Part shown: piece by piece, positions 11,041 through 21,554 of the stretch
How the letters are laid out: each line of letters starts with the position of its first letter
Position numbering within the stretch: the stretch's first letter is position 1
Assembly (NCBI GenBank): GCA_936432065.2
Contig: OW386293.2
Span: 106,785,795 to 106,849,794, forward strand
Source of the DNA: Rutpela maculata
Taxonomy: Eukaryota; Arthropoda; Insecta; Coleoptera; Cerambycidae
Direction of reading: 5' to 3'
DNA: 64,000 bases
Notes under the pieces: generated by a model
What the model was told of the DNA's origin: nothing
Databases searched by the model: none
Seen by the model: only the letters and a program-made list of their open reading frames with translations
Program-made: the position numbers and the translations under genes

Positions 11041-11572
11041 AAACAATCCAGATCCAGATTTACCATACTGTACTTAATAAATCAAGTGTTTTACACTTTA
11101 CGTTTATCAGCAGAACATTAACATACAATACAATCATAATGTAAATGAATTGTTCTATTTTATATAATTAAAGGGGTAACTTAAATTTCGTAATTACTTT
11201 TATGCCATGCTCACTACGATACTAGTAAAATAATGAAGAGATAGTCACCAACATGGTACTGCCGGGCGCAAAAAAAATGGGACAAGTCTTATAACGTATT
11301 TTGGTTAAAATCTAGTTGTATACATCTATCTAACTTTAATTTTTGTGACATTGTCAGTTATTTGTCAAAATTCATAACAAGTGTGCAAATAGAGACAGAT
11401 TTACATTAGAAAAAAATAGTTGTCCTATTTTCTTCTGCTCACGACAGTACGTGCGTGACGAAAACCATATAATTTTGATTAAAAGCTGGATAAATACTGC
11501 ATCGGTTTATGATTAGAATTAAGTAGGCTATCATTGAAGCATTAAGTAATCATGAATTTTTTCAATCCTTAA
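11041..11572. other. no recognisable feature
   Basis: AT-rich sequence without a convincing frame, repeat or RNA gene. Confidence 0.5.
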
Positions 11573-12359
11573 TAGACCGGGAGTCAGGTGAAAATTTAGT
11601 CAATTATTTCTTCTCGAACGATAATTAGTGAGATGCATCAGGGAGTTGTATCATAATGCCTAGTGAACGTCAGCTGCGGTTCCGTGGGTGGGATGAGTGG
11701 CGGTAACCTCCCACGCATGGAGAAAAAAATATATTTTTAGTCATTTCCACCTGACTAAAAATTTGTCAAACTATAGCTAATCCAATATCTTGAAGAAAAA
11801 AAAAGTCAGCTGACTATAACATGGTGTATTATACGTCAGCTGGTCGCTTGAACATGAAAAAAAAAATTATACATTCAATGATTTCCTCTCAACTAAAAAT
11901 GTACCTGATGATAGCTTATATGCTACTGTACATGAATATAAATGGCAGCAGGCTGTACCTTGGTGGAAAGATTGTCAGCTGATACCTTGAAGGTTGTAAC
12001 GCAGAAGTTAGGCGGGAGCATCTGTCGCCTATTTAAATGCATCAGCTGACGTGTTTTCCTTCGACTTACTGCTACCTGATTTTTTTTTTATTAATTACAG
12101 AAGTATATTAACAATCAGGTTACAAATTTTTATCCGGGAGGAAATGACGCATCTTAAATTATTCGGCATTACGCTCCGATATAAGTGTTCCGATTAAATC
12201 AATATTCTGTATAGATACTTTAAAACTAATAAGTATATAATTGAATAACCGAAGAAATATTTAGATAAGTAAATTAATCAATTTATCGTTTATTGTAACT
12301 TAGCTGTTGAATAAATAACATTCATTTTAAAGAAGTGATTAAAAATAATAATATAATTT

Positions 12360-12833
12360 AATCATTTTCGTTCTCACTTTGGCTTGTGTCACTCTCATCT
12401 CTCTCTGATTCACTGTCAAAGTCGCTGTCAGAGCTGTCTGCCATCATGTCTTCATCATCATCATCTGTAAAAAAATTTTAAAAAAATATTAAGATGCATA
12501 TTTAGTGTAACATAATCAAAATGATCAAAAAAATGTTACCTTTTTCGGCTTTCTTCAATCGACTCTGGTAATACCAGTTCCAGAAAACCAGATGAATTCA
12601 AATCTCTTGTCGATTTCTACCCAGCCATAGTCTGAAGGTTCATCAGTAGTTGGGACTTTCAGGTGTGCGTGCGACCAAATTTGAGCTATGTAACATGCTC
12701 TTAAAAATTGCTGATATAGCTCCGATTTGCATGGTAGAGAAGAGCCATCAATACCCTTTTTGGGAAACTTGTGTTTAACGGTCACTATAGTAATTCTTCT
12801 TGAAGACTCTCTACGACTGACTACGTATTCCAT
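12360..12833 (-). pseudogene. two-exon gene piece in TIR element: SLPP..GW-type domain plus acidic tail
   Basis: Reverse strand. Exon 1 (12833-12540) encodes MEYVVSRRESSRRITIVTV, then DGSSLPCKSELYQQFLRACY, IAQIWSHAHLKVPTTDEP and SDYGWVEIDKRFEFIWFSG. A 75-bp intron (12539-12465) has GTAACA and TTTTACAG borders. Exon 2 (12464-12360) encodes DDDEDMMADSSDSDFDSESE and an acidic stop-terminated end. The frame that continues into exon 2 differs by one from the WFSG frame, so a small frameshift lies near 12570-12590. The segment resembles the C-terminal region of the FEN-like protein at 59310-60591 (SLPPTESAAR ... YHQAQTW ... DWGWK). This is by-eye similarity only. Confidence 0.5.
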
Positions 12834-13109
12834 TGTGATTGCCTACTCGCGTGCTGAATTCTATAATGCTATTGGTCAAATGGCCATAAACTGCTGATAA
12901 CACTCATCGCGGTTTCGGTACAGGTGCGTACTCAGACTCAGTTGGAAGTACATCGTTGTTGTATCTGTTTACTTTTCATGTCATTGTTTAAATTGCATCT
13001 TTGTAAATACCGTACCTTGTGATATGATTATTGTGTTTTATTTATATGCTTTCAGAGTATATTAAATAAGTGTGTTTGCCTCTCGGGCATATACCAAGAC
13101 TTTGACTTT

Positions 13110-13530
13110 GTGTTTTGTTTAAATACTTTTTCGGTGTATCAAATATATCAAGGACACCTAAAAATGCCTGGTAGCATGGATACAGCTGATGAGCCCACAG
13201 AAATTTGTTTGTCTCCTCTTAAAAAAAGGTCGAAAAAGTCTCATTTCGACGTAAAGACCAAGGAAATGATTTTAAGCGTATATAAACATAAGATTCAAGA
13301 AAATCCTATATTACTCAAAGATGAAATTGTAAACAAAGTGGCAAATACGACAGGAGTCTGTGGCCGCAATGTTTACAAAATTGTCAGAGAGTATACCATT
13401 AACCATACATTTTCGGTGCCAAAAACCAACCAAAACTAAAAAAAAACGTTGATATGATCGATGACTTCGATCGATATGCAATCAGGAGAAAGTTCATCAA
13501 TATTTCTTTAGAAACGAACTCCCTACTTAA
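13110..13530 (+). pseudogene. N-terminal fragment of a transposase-like protein (HTH-like)
   Basis: The open part (from about 13164, MPGSMDTADEPTEICLSPLK) contains KSHFDVKTKEMILSVYKHKI, then IVNKVANTTGVCGRNVYKIV, a helix-turn-helix-like segment. After a frameshift at about 13425 it continues NVDMIDDFDRYAIRRKF until the right TIR cuts in at about 13533. The FD..A.RR block is familiar from insect DDE-transposase-like proteins (recollection, not tested). The catalytic part is absent. Confidence 0.45.
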
Positions 13531-13980
13531 TTATGCTCCCGCCTAACTTCTGCGTTACAACTTCAAGGTATCAGCTGACGCTCTTTCCACCGAGGTACAG
13601 CCAGCTGACATTTATATTCATTCACAGTAGCATATAAGCTACCATCAGGTAAATTTTTAGTTGAGAGGAAATCATTGAATGTATAATTTTTTTTCATGTT
13701 CAAGCGACCAGCTGACGTATAATACACCATGTTATAGTCAGCTGACTTTTTTTTTCTTCAAGTTATTGGACTAGCTATAGTTTGACAAATTTTTAGTCAG
13801 GAGGAAATGACTAAAAATATTTTTTTTTCTCCGTGCTTGGGAGGCTACCGCCGCTCATCCCACTCACGGAATCGCAGCTGACGTTCACGAGGCTTTATAA
13901 TACAACTCTCTGATGCATTCCACTAATTACCGCTTGAGCGGAACTTGGTCATGAAAATCTGTCGCTGGCTCTTGGACTAT

Positions 13981-14537
13981 AACGTCGTGCCTGGATTATA
14001 TTAATCAGATTTCCAGTAAAATATGCCCTAAAAAGATCTCTTATGAGTAATTTTGGAGCTACATGTACCTACCCAGTCCCAGTCTTTTGAAGAATTCTAG
14101 GGTCTTCCTGGAGATCATCTTTCTAATTTTGGAACGTGATAAAATAACTAAATATTGTAAGTGCTGTAATGTGTGACGCGAAGTACAAAGCACATTTTCT
14201 GCAGTTTCAGTTGTTTTTCTAGATATTTCCTCCTCAGGTTTACCTATTTTTTTGAAATAGGAGCCATAAAACACCCGTCAATAGACTTAATTTTGGTTTG
14301 CTGATGTAGAATAACCCTTTCGTTGTTTACAACTAGTATATGCCCATTTTTGGTGGTTTTCTAAGTTAGTAGATGGTACTAGATTGGGCGGCATAAAATG
14401 CTACCTATATTTTAGCGAAAATAGCATGATAGGAGCTCTAAAAAAACATGGAGTTGCCACATCCTAGCCTCGACGGTACCTACATCCATTTTTACCCCAA
14501 ATTTACATCATAAGGTAAACGAATGAAACTTCTCTGT
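13981..14537. other. no recognisable feature
   Basis: AT-rich spacer with no gene, RNA or repeat that I can support. Confidence 0.5.
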
Positions 14538-14768
14538 AGGCGAATGAAAAAACAGGGTTTCTTAGACATTTGCAAAAGGTTTGGGGGGGGGGGTTTGGCG
14601 ATCTACAAATGAATTAACAGATATTGCAGCCAGCCGAGCCCCCGTCACGAGAAAAGCCTTTTACTTCAATTGTAGATCAAACCCCCCCTCCCCTCCCCTC
14701 TCCTCCCCTCCCCTCCCCTCCCCAATCTTTTGCAAATGTCTAAAAAACCTTGTTTTTTATTCGTCTAA
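14538..14768. mobile_element. MITE with G/C-run inverted repeats
   Basis: The ends (AGGCGAATGAAAAAACAGGG and TTGTTTTTTATTCGTCT) are inverted copies, followed inward by GACATTTGCAAAAG and its inverse, then a G(12) run opposite a (CCCCT)n run. Length about 230 bp, with no coding content. Confidence 0.75.
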
Positions 14769-14803
14769 CTAAATAATAAAAGCTAGTTCTTAAAAAGTTT
14801 TTT

Positions 14804-15700
14804 AACTTCCGAACAATAAAATTGTGGGAGGTTTCTGAAATTGGTCCAAAATCGAAAATTGAGATAACATCAAATCTTTACGTTTTGAGGTCTCAGGAAC
14901 CCAAAAAAAGTGGTGTTTGAAAAATGTCTGTGTGTGCGTGTGTATGTATGTTAGCACGATAGCGGTGAAACTACTAAACGGATTTGGATGAAACTTTGTG
15001 TGTTTCTTTGGTGCTTCAGAAGATCTGAAAAGGTTTCGATTGAGATAGGATTACGTTTAGTGCCGACACAAGTTGTTTATTTTATGATTACTTACAATTT
15101 GTAATCGAGCCACTGAAAAGCAGTAAAAATTTCTATTTCAACGATATATCACACTTGCACTCTTCCGATTTGATTTCCGTGAAAAAAATTAAATAACTGG
15201 GCCCAAAGTAAGTTTCTTGCTCAAAACTATTAAAAGTGACAGTGACATTAGAAGCCTGAGAAGTTAAATTCATTTCCGGCACAACGCCGAAAAATTTCCG
15301 CCAGTCACAACCTAAAAAACATTAACATAACCTAAAAACCAAACCAAGTGCAATACCAACTTGAAAATTTTCGACAACTGTTAAAAAGAAAATCCCCCAG
15401 TAAAGTTTAGAACCCGAATTTTTGACAGCTGTCAGTTTGACAGCTACAAAAAAATCTTCTTCTCCTGAAACCTTTTGGCATCTGTCAGTTTGACATCTGA
15501 CATTAGTGACAAGCAACCAAACAACAACATTCCTCGACCTATTTAGTAAAAAATCGGTCGAGGCCAGAAGATAAAAATAATATTTATCGCCTCAAGAATT
15601 ACATGGTTTTTAAAAATAAATAAAAAAATACAATTAAATGAGATCGTTCATATGTTTTAGTGCTCTATTCGGCTTCAAAGATCCACCGAGTGGGGAGGTT
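14804..15700 (+). mobile_element. TIR repeat family AC, intact copy
   Basis: An 897-bp non-coding repeat that starts AACTTCCGAACAATAAAATT and ends GAGTGGGGAGGTT, giving about 11-bp inverted ends (AACCTCCCCAC in the better-kept copy at 24641). Internal landmarks: AAATCGAAAATTGAGATAAC, a CA/TG-rich run, ACTAAACGGATTTGGATGAA and a TCGACC...GGTCGAGG hairpin (15533-15565). A second copy with insertions spans 24641-27575. Confidence 0.7.
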
Positions 15701-16599
15701 CCACCCGCTTTCCGTACCTGCCAATTTTTTTATTTACATTTAATTTTTAATACTTGACTTGTTAAAAATAAGCACTTTCTCATTGTATGCAGCGAAAAAG
15801 CATAATTTAGAAAATTATTAAAATTCTATTAATTCATAACAACCACAATATAACGGTGAATGTGAGACCCTTGTCGCCAAGCTTTTTGGCAGCATCTCTT
15901 TAAACTGCTTCAATTTACCGATAAATATAGACGAAAACTATTACGGTCTGGGAACATAATAAATATCCCTACATTAATAAATTCTCCTTCCCCGGATTAT
16001 ATGTGATTTTTACCAAACAGTAAATCAGGAAAAGGAAAGAAACCAAAACAAGTTTAGTCAAAGTAGTTCTTAATGTATTGTAAAACAAACATTATCTTAG
16101 CTGTTCACAAACAAATACCATGTGTACTGGCTCTACTTGCGTATAATACGACCATTTAAATTGTCTAAATTTAAAGACAGTGCGCACCTGGGTTTATGTC
16201 TACATCTTTACATCTACAATGCATTTTAGATATTTCTTTCCACACTGTGCCGATGATATCAACACATAAATTCTGTTGAAACGGGATACTGAAAACAATA
16301 AACAAACAGTTACGAAACAATTTAAAATTGATACGAATGATGACACAATAAATAATGACGAACATTAGTTAATTGTCCATACCCATCGCCTTTATTATTA
16401 AGATTAAGAAAGAAGTGTCCAGATTATCTCCTATTTTATATTTTTTTGTAGTTACCGGCGTTATCAATGGCCAATAAATAATAACTAGTGCAATAGATCA
16501 AAATTGTTTCCAAGGTAATAAATGGATTTTATATTTTGAAATAAAAAGACCAGAATTTTCAGAAAACAAGACGAATAAATTACTAAACAAAACAAACAA
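15701..16599. other. no recognisable feature
   Basis: AT-rich. Short frames only, no family recognised. Confidence 0.5.
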
Positions 16600-16800
16600 G
16601 CAAAATAAATTAAAAGAATAAATAAAAGCTACTTCCAGTATTAAATAGTACTTCTACAGAGCTAAAAGCTGCAAGTTAAAACATTTAAACACTACGGGGG
16701 TTCCACAAAGGTTAGTTTTAAAACTTCTGTTGTTTAATATTTATATAAATAGCATCATAGGTATATATTGGAATAAATGTTTTGTTTGGGTAGCGGTTGG
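16600..16800 (+). pseudogene. LINE RT relic
   Basis: A short remnant: GVPQRLVLKLLLFNIYINSI at about 16697-16756 corresponds to the LINE motif GVPQGS.LGPLLF.IYINDI. Flanking sequence is too worn to assign. It is cut off by the element beginning at 16842. Confidence 0.6.
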
Positions 16801-17439
16801 CTGCATGGCTAGTGGCCAAATGCCAAAAAAAGCGTCATATACAATGTGTCCCACTTTTCACGGTAACACCTTTTGTAGCTCAGTTATTAATCACCCAATT
16901 TTAACCAAGTTTGGATGAGTATCAAAGACCTTCATTATACCTTTTTTAAGCAAAACAAAATTTATTTCAGTCATTGGCGTGCATTTTTATTATGAAAAAA
17001 GGGGTCGATTTTTCGAGAAATTATATTAGGCATTTTTTTGTTGAAAAACTAATGCAATATTATTGATCAGCATGCTGTAGAACCGCTACATCCAGAATTT
17101 AACAACATTTTGATTTTCGGTTTTTGAATTATGGCCCACTTAAAATTACCCATTTTAAACATTAAATAATCAATAAATTGGTAACGAAATATTTTTCGAA
17201 AAAAAGTCATTCTACATTTTCTCTTTAAATTCACTTTTTTTACTATCCCATATCATCGAAACTTTCAAATTTCGAAGGCCAAGAATTTTCATTTAAAAAT
17301 TTTGGATCAGACCTGTAAATTATTCGGGCATTAACGATTACCGAATTTGAAAGTATCGATGATATGTGGTGGTAGAAAAAACGAATTTAAAGAGAAAATA
17401 AAGAATGACTTTTTTTCGAAAAAAATTTCGTTACCAATT

Positions 17440-19900
17440 GTTTGATTGATTGATTGATTGATTTACCAGCGTGCGGTAGGCATTGCTGCCATTCCCAGGG
17501 TTATACAGCTGGGCCTGCTACGTCCACGCTGGGTTGGACTAAGGTCATGCTTGTTGCCAGCAGCGAGAGCCACATGGCGCATGGTAAAGGAACATGGGAT
17601 GGAAGGTGTAGGTATTTATGAGATGCGTTGCCGCATTGTGTCGTGAAGGAGCTTTTAACCTCCCTTTTTTGTGTTTTTGGTTCTGGGCATCTGCCTCTTC
17701 TGAATCTTCGTGTGAAATATGTGCTGTGACTTGATATGGAGTGTTTATGCTCCTCTTTTTGTGTTTCTGCTTCTTCAAATCTTCTTTTGCTGAGTCTTCT
17801 GATTCCTCGGTTTCCGATGCTGGGTTGGATTTGGGTCATGCTTGTTGTCAGCAGCGAGAGCCACATGACGCATGTTTTTTCCTCGCTTTTCTTTCCTAGT
17901 TTTCTTTTATCCTCTCGATTGTTGTTTTCCACGTGTAACATGGTCTCCCTATTTTTAGTTTACTGCTGTTCAGTGTTAGCGCTTTCTTCTGCTGTCCTTT
18001 TTGCTTTAACCTTCTTGATCCTTGCCCTTATCTCTCTGCTTACCAGAGTAAGGTCTATTTGTGTGATTGAGCTTCCATTACTCCAGGTGTCAATGCAGGT
18101 TTGACTTTTGCTCCATGTATTTCTTATTGTTAAGTCAAACATGTGTGCTAGGTTTTTCAGCGCGTTTCCATTTTCGTTAGGCCATGTGTGGAGTATATGT
18201 GCATTGAAGTCTCCTAATAGTATAATGGACATTTTTCTTGATTTTTCATAGCGTTAGTGTGTGCCGGTTTTCTTTTTCTAATTGATGGCTTAGTGCTCCA
18301 TATAGACAGTCCTCTCTTCGGTTATTACTGATTTCTTTCTCCTCTTTGCCGCCTGGCACGATTTCACTGCACTATATATACCATTATTTACTGCGTTGGA
18401 GGGGAAGCACTATGTAAAGGTTTGGTTTGTATACCTAATTAAACACTACCTAATATTTCTTATCAATTACTGAAAATGTTCCGAGATATGTATTATTTTA
18501 CAAACACATCCACTTATACTTTTTTTAACTATATTTTTTACACGTTGTCACTATTTAACTTTTATAAACTTTTATGGGTATCCATTGGTGACAAAGCATT
18601 ATAAAGCAGGTCTGGTCGCCTCGACAGCTAGATGACAAGTTCAATGTGTTTTCGCATTGTGTTCGTTATTTAATGTTTATGCTCCTCTTTTTGTGTTTTT
18701 GTTTCTACAAAATTTCTTCTTCTCCTTCTGAGATTTCTGATGCCTCGGTTTCTGGTTCTGCCTCGATTTCTTTGTGGAGTTAATTTTTCCCACTTGCTTT
18801 CTTTTCCAGTATGTTTTGTCGTTTCTCAGTTTGTTCATGATCCTCTTAGTTGTTGTTTTCCACGTGTAACCCGGTTTCCCCACTTTTTCTTTTTTCGTTT
18901 CTTCTGGTTTCTTGAATCAGTTGCATGAATACCCTTCCTCCTGTCTTGTCTGATTGATCAATGATCAATGATCTTGATCATTTTGTATGATTACTGTGGC
19001 TATGTTTTCGTTTATATTTTCCGTCCTTATTTCGATGGAGCTCTCTCGTCTGGTTATCTATGCAACTCCTCTACTGGTCTTTTCATAGTGTTGGCGTGTG
19101 CCGGGGTTGTTATGTTTTCTCTTTCTAACTGATGGCTTAGTGCTCGATTTTTGTACCAGTAGCTGATATATCTTCGTTGTTACGTTTTGTAGTGGATACA
19201 TTATTTTTGTGTTCTCTGCAGAGTTATTATTTCTTGCTTACTTCTTTGCGTATTCTCACGGATCTAAACGTTTTTAATAAAATTCCTTAACCTTACCAGA
19301 GCCGTACCAGATGTGAAGTGTAGACAGTCAGTATGTTCTTAGAGCATGCATGAGATTTTTTAAATTTTAATGACACTGAAACCAAGCTAATAATGGGCAA
19401 CAATTTTATCCAAGTTTTTATTATTTTTGAATTGATTTAATTTGGCATGGTGTACTGTTACTCTAATGGTACGCCCCTGGTAGTATTTTCTGGAAGAGAA
19501 TTGTTTATTAACTTATTTCTAATTTATTGCATTTCAGGTCTGTTTATGAAATTCTTTAAGTTGTCTACAAGTTTAAAACATAAATATTTTAATGGTAAAG
19601 TGGACTTATCTTGATTGATTTATGGCCTTTCCTTCCTTCGGGTCGGGTACCTACTCGATATTTGTCGACTGTTTTCACTTTTTTGCGCTGCACTGAAAGA
19701 TTTAATCACTCGTATTAATTAAATATTAGCACTTATCACTTAATTGTTGCTATTCGGACACTACCACCGCATGCACAATTTTTCACTTCACAACGAATGT
19801 ACTTTTGACCTATTTGGGCCAGCTTATTACCGGTTTTTCTTCCGATTCAAAGGAACGTTATCTAATAGGCGTCTATTCACCGTAACGTCTCTAGAGGGAC
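17440..19900 (-). mobile_element. LINE insertion with 23-bp target duplication
   Basis: Identical 23-bp flanks, CGAAAAAAATTTCG followed by TTACCAATT, occur at 17417-17439 and 19901-19923. On the reverse strand the 3' end carries an (AATC)n tail (17440-17463). A 5'-truncated body, a tail and a long duplication are the hallmarks of target-primed reverse transcription. Internal sequence near 17735 is repeated near 18660 (TTTATGCTCCTCTTTTTGTG), so the body is rearranged. A related fragment is at 21555-23290. Confidence 0.8.
17960..18232 (-). pseudogene. LINE APE-type endonuclease, C-terminal piece
   Basis: Reads MSIILLGDFNAHILHTWPNE, then NLAHMFDLTIRNTWSKS and TWSNGSSITQIDLTLVSREI. This matches the end of an exonuclease-endonuclease-phosphatase domain: GDFNAH, then the S-x-IDLTLVS block that normally precedes the catalytic SDH. 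In LINEs this enzyme nicks the target DNA. Downstream reading (17941-17501) is lysine-rich and worn. Upstream and downstream domains are missing. Confidence 0.75.
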
Positions 19901-20247
19901 CGAAAAAAATTTCGTTACCAATTTATTGATTATTTAATGTTTAAAATAGGTAATTTTAAGTGGGCCGTAATTCAAAAACCAAAAATCAAAATGTTGTTAA
20001 ATTCTGGATATAGCGGTTCTACAGCATGCTGATCAATAATATTTTTCAACAAAAAAATGCCTAATATAATTTCTCTAAAATTCGACCCTTTTTTTCATAA
20101 TAAAAATGCACGCTAATAACTGAAATAAGTTTTGTTTTACTTAAAAAAGGTATAATAAAGGTTTTTGATACCCTTCCAAACTTGGTTAAAATTGGGTGAC
20201 TAATAAGTGAGATACAAAGGTGTAACCGTGAAAACTGGGACACACTG

Positions 20248-20540
20248 TATAATCATAGCAAGAGATCTACTATACGCAGAAAGTTTACTGTTTAATTTTG
20301 AACATAGGCCAGCTTGATGGCATAAATAGCTAGTACACAATAAATAATCTGTCATCTAACAGTAACAAGTATAATATTGTGTCCTCTCATAAACAGAACT
20401 TGGTTATATTTCCTTTTATAGCTCGGACCTTGATGTATGAAAATAAGGTGTGTAAAAATGAAGGTCCCATTTTCATCCTCTACAAACTCTTCCATATTTA
20501 ATATGTTTGTCATTTATTTATGTTAACATAGTAGTTGAAA
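20248..20540. other. no recognisable feature
   Basis: AT-rich spacer. Confidence 0.4.
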
Positions 20541-21080
20541 ATGTCTGGTTGTTTAGTAAAAAGTTGCAAAAACTGGAACTAGAATACCAAAAATAGTAAT
20601 TTTAGTTACTGTCGATTCCCAAAGGACGAATATATAAAAAAAATAGATTAGTTTTTGTGACCGCAACGTAGTTAACCTCAGTAACGTGTAAGTTAAAATA
20701 AAACTCGAAAATAATTTGTAAATAGTTTTCAGGCAAAATAATTTTTGCATCAACAAAGTAGAAATTGAGAATGCTAAATTGTGAGCTGAAGATCGTCAAG
20801 TCAATGATGAAATTTCAAAACTGAAGCATGAACATGTGAAACTGAAGGATGAAAATGATGAATCGAAAACTAAATTGAGAAAAGCAACTGAAAAAATGGC
20901 AAGAGAAGTACAACAAAGAGTGTAAGAAATTTTGAAACCTATTTTTACAATTGGACAAATTAAAAATATTCAACGGACTGATCAAAAATATGTGAAGTGG
21001 TCGTCCGAAGATATTACTTCTGCAATAACACTACGAAACGTGTCACCCTAGGGTTACAGGTTTTTAAGAAATAAAAATTA
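20541..21080 (+). pseudogene. THAP (P-element/THAP9-type) transposase relic
   Basis: Starts MSGCLVKSCKNWN, then NTKNSNFSYCRFPKDEYIKK, the C2CH THAP DNA-binding pattern (C-x4-C ... FP.D). A worn central part follows, then a coiled-coil-like stretch (DEISKLKHEHVKLKDENDES, about 20800-20860), then EILKPIFTIGQIKN and KYVKWSSEDITSAITLRNVS with P, stop, GYRFLR (about 20925-21070). The WS.EDI.SAI.LR.VSP block is characteristic of P-element/THAP9 transposases. Many stops are present, and everything after this block is absent. Confidence 0.75.
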
Positions 21081-21554
21081 GTGCATATAAGATTATTACA
21101 TAAAACTACATAACAGCGTAACAATTATTTAATATAAATTTTAAATATGTAATATAATAATGGGAAATGCTATTTTGTAATGAATGTACATATATAAGTT
21201 TTTTCTATAAAATAATCTTGATTGTTTTATTTATTTTACATCATTCCTTATACTAGCTAGTGAACAATATCGATACCTGTGAATGCAAATCAGTTTCTTT
21301 TCTTTGCTTGCTGCTTAAAAAAATTCACCCATTTTTGAATATCATTATAAATAATGACGAGCAAACAGACACAATAGAGGATAAAACACAAACAAATTGG
21401 GCGTTAATTTTTTTTAGAGGGAGCTATCAATTTCATATCTCTTTGTAAACGATAACGGCCAAACGAAAGAAACTCGCAAGCAATTATAAACAAGCTATTT
21501 ACAAACATGTTTCAATTTCGAAGACATGGGGCAACTTTGTGTAGATAATATCTA
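21081..21554. other. no recognisable feature
   Basis: AT-rich, with only short chance frames. Confidence 0.4.

Larger units (their letters stand above)
11573..13980. mobile_element. 2.4-kb DNA transposon with about 450-bp TIRs rich in CAGCTGA
   Basis: Left TIR 11573-12021 and right TIR 13533-13980 are inverted copies with roughly 85-90% identity by eye, weaker towards the outer ends (ATAGACCGGGAGTCAG against ATAGTCCAAGAGCCAG). Each TIR carries about five CAGCTG or CAGCTGAC sites (left at about 11669, 11807, 11837, 11972, 12043; right at 13569, 13600, 13710, 13737, 13875). Such arrays commonly bind a transposase. The interior has two converging gene pieces (12360-12833 minus, 13110-13530 plus). 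The target duplication is unclear and the superfamily is not assigned. Confidence 0.8.
16842..20247. mobile_element. palindromic mariner-like element, interrupted by a LINE
   Basis: The ends are CAATGTGTCCCACTTTTCACGG (left) and the inverse of CAGTGTGTCCCAGTTTTCACGG (right), each next to TA, as in Tc1/mariner-type elements. Arms of about 470 bp are inverted: 16842-17310 pairs with the right arm, which is split into 17320-17439 and 19901-20247. Once the 17440-19900 insertion is removed, the element is a foldback of about 920 bp. No transposase frame is present. Confidence 0.75.
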
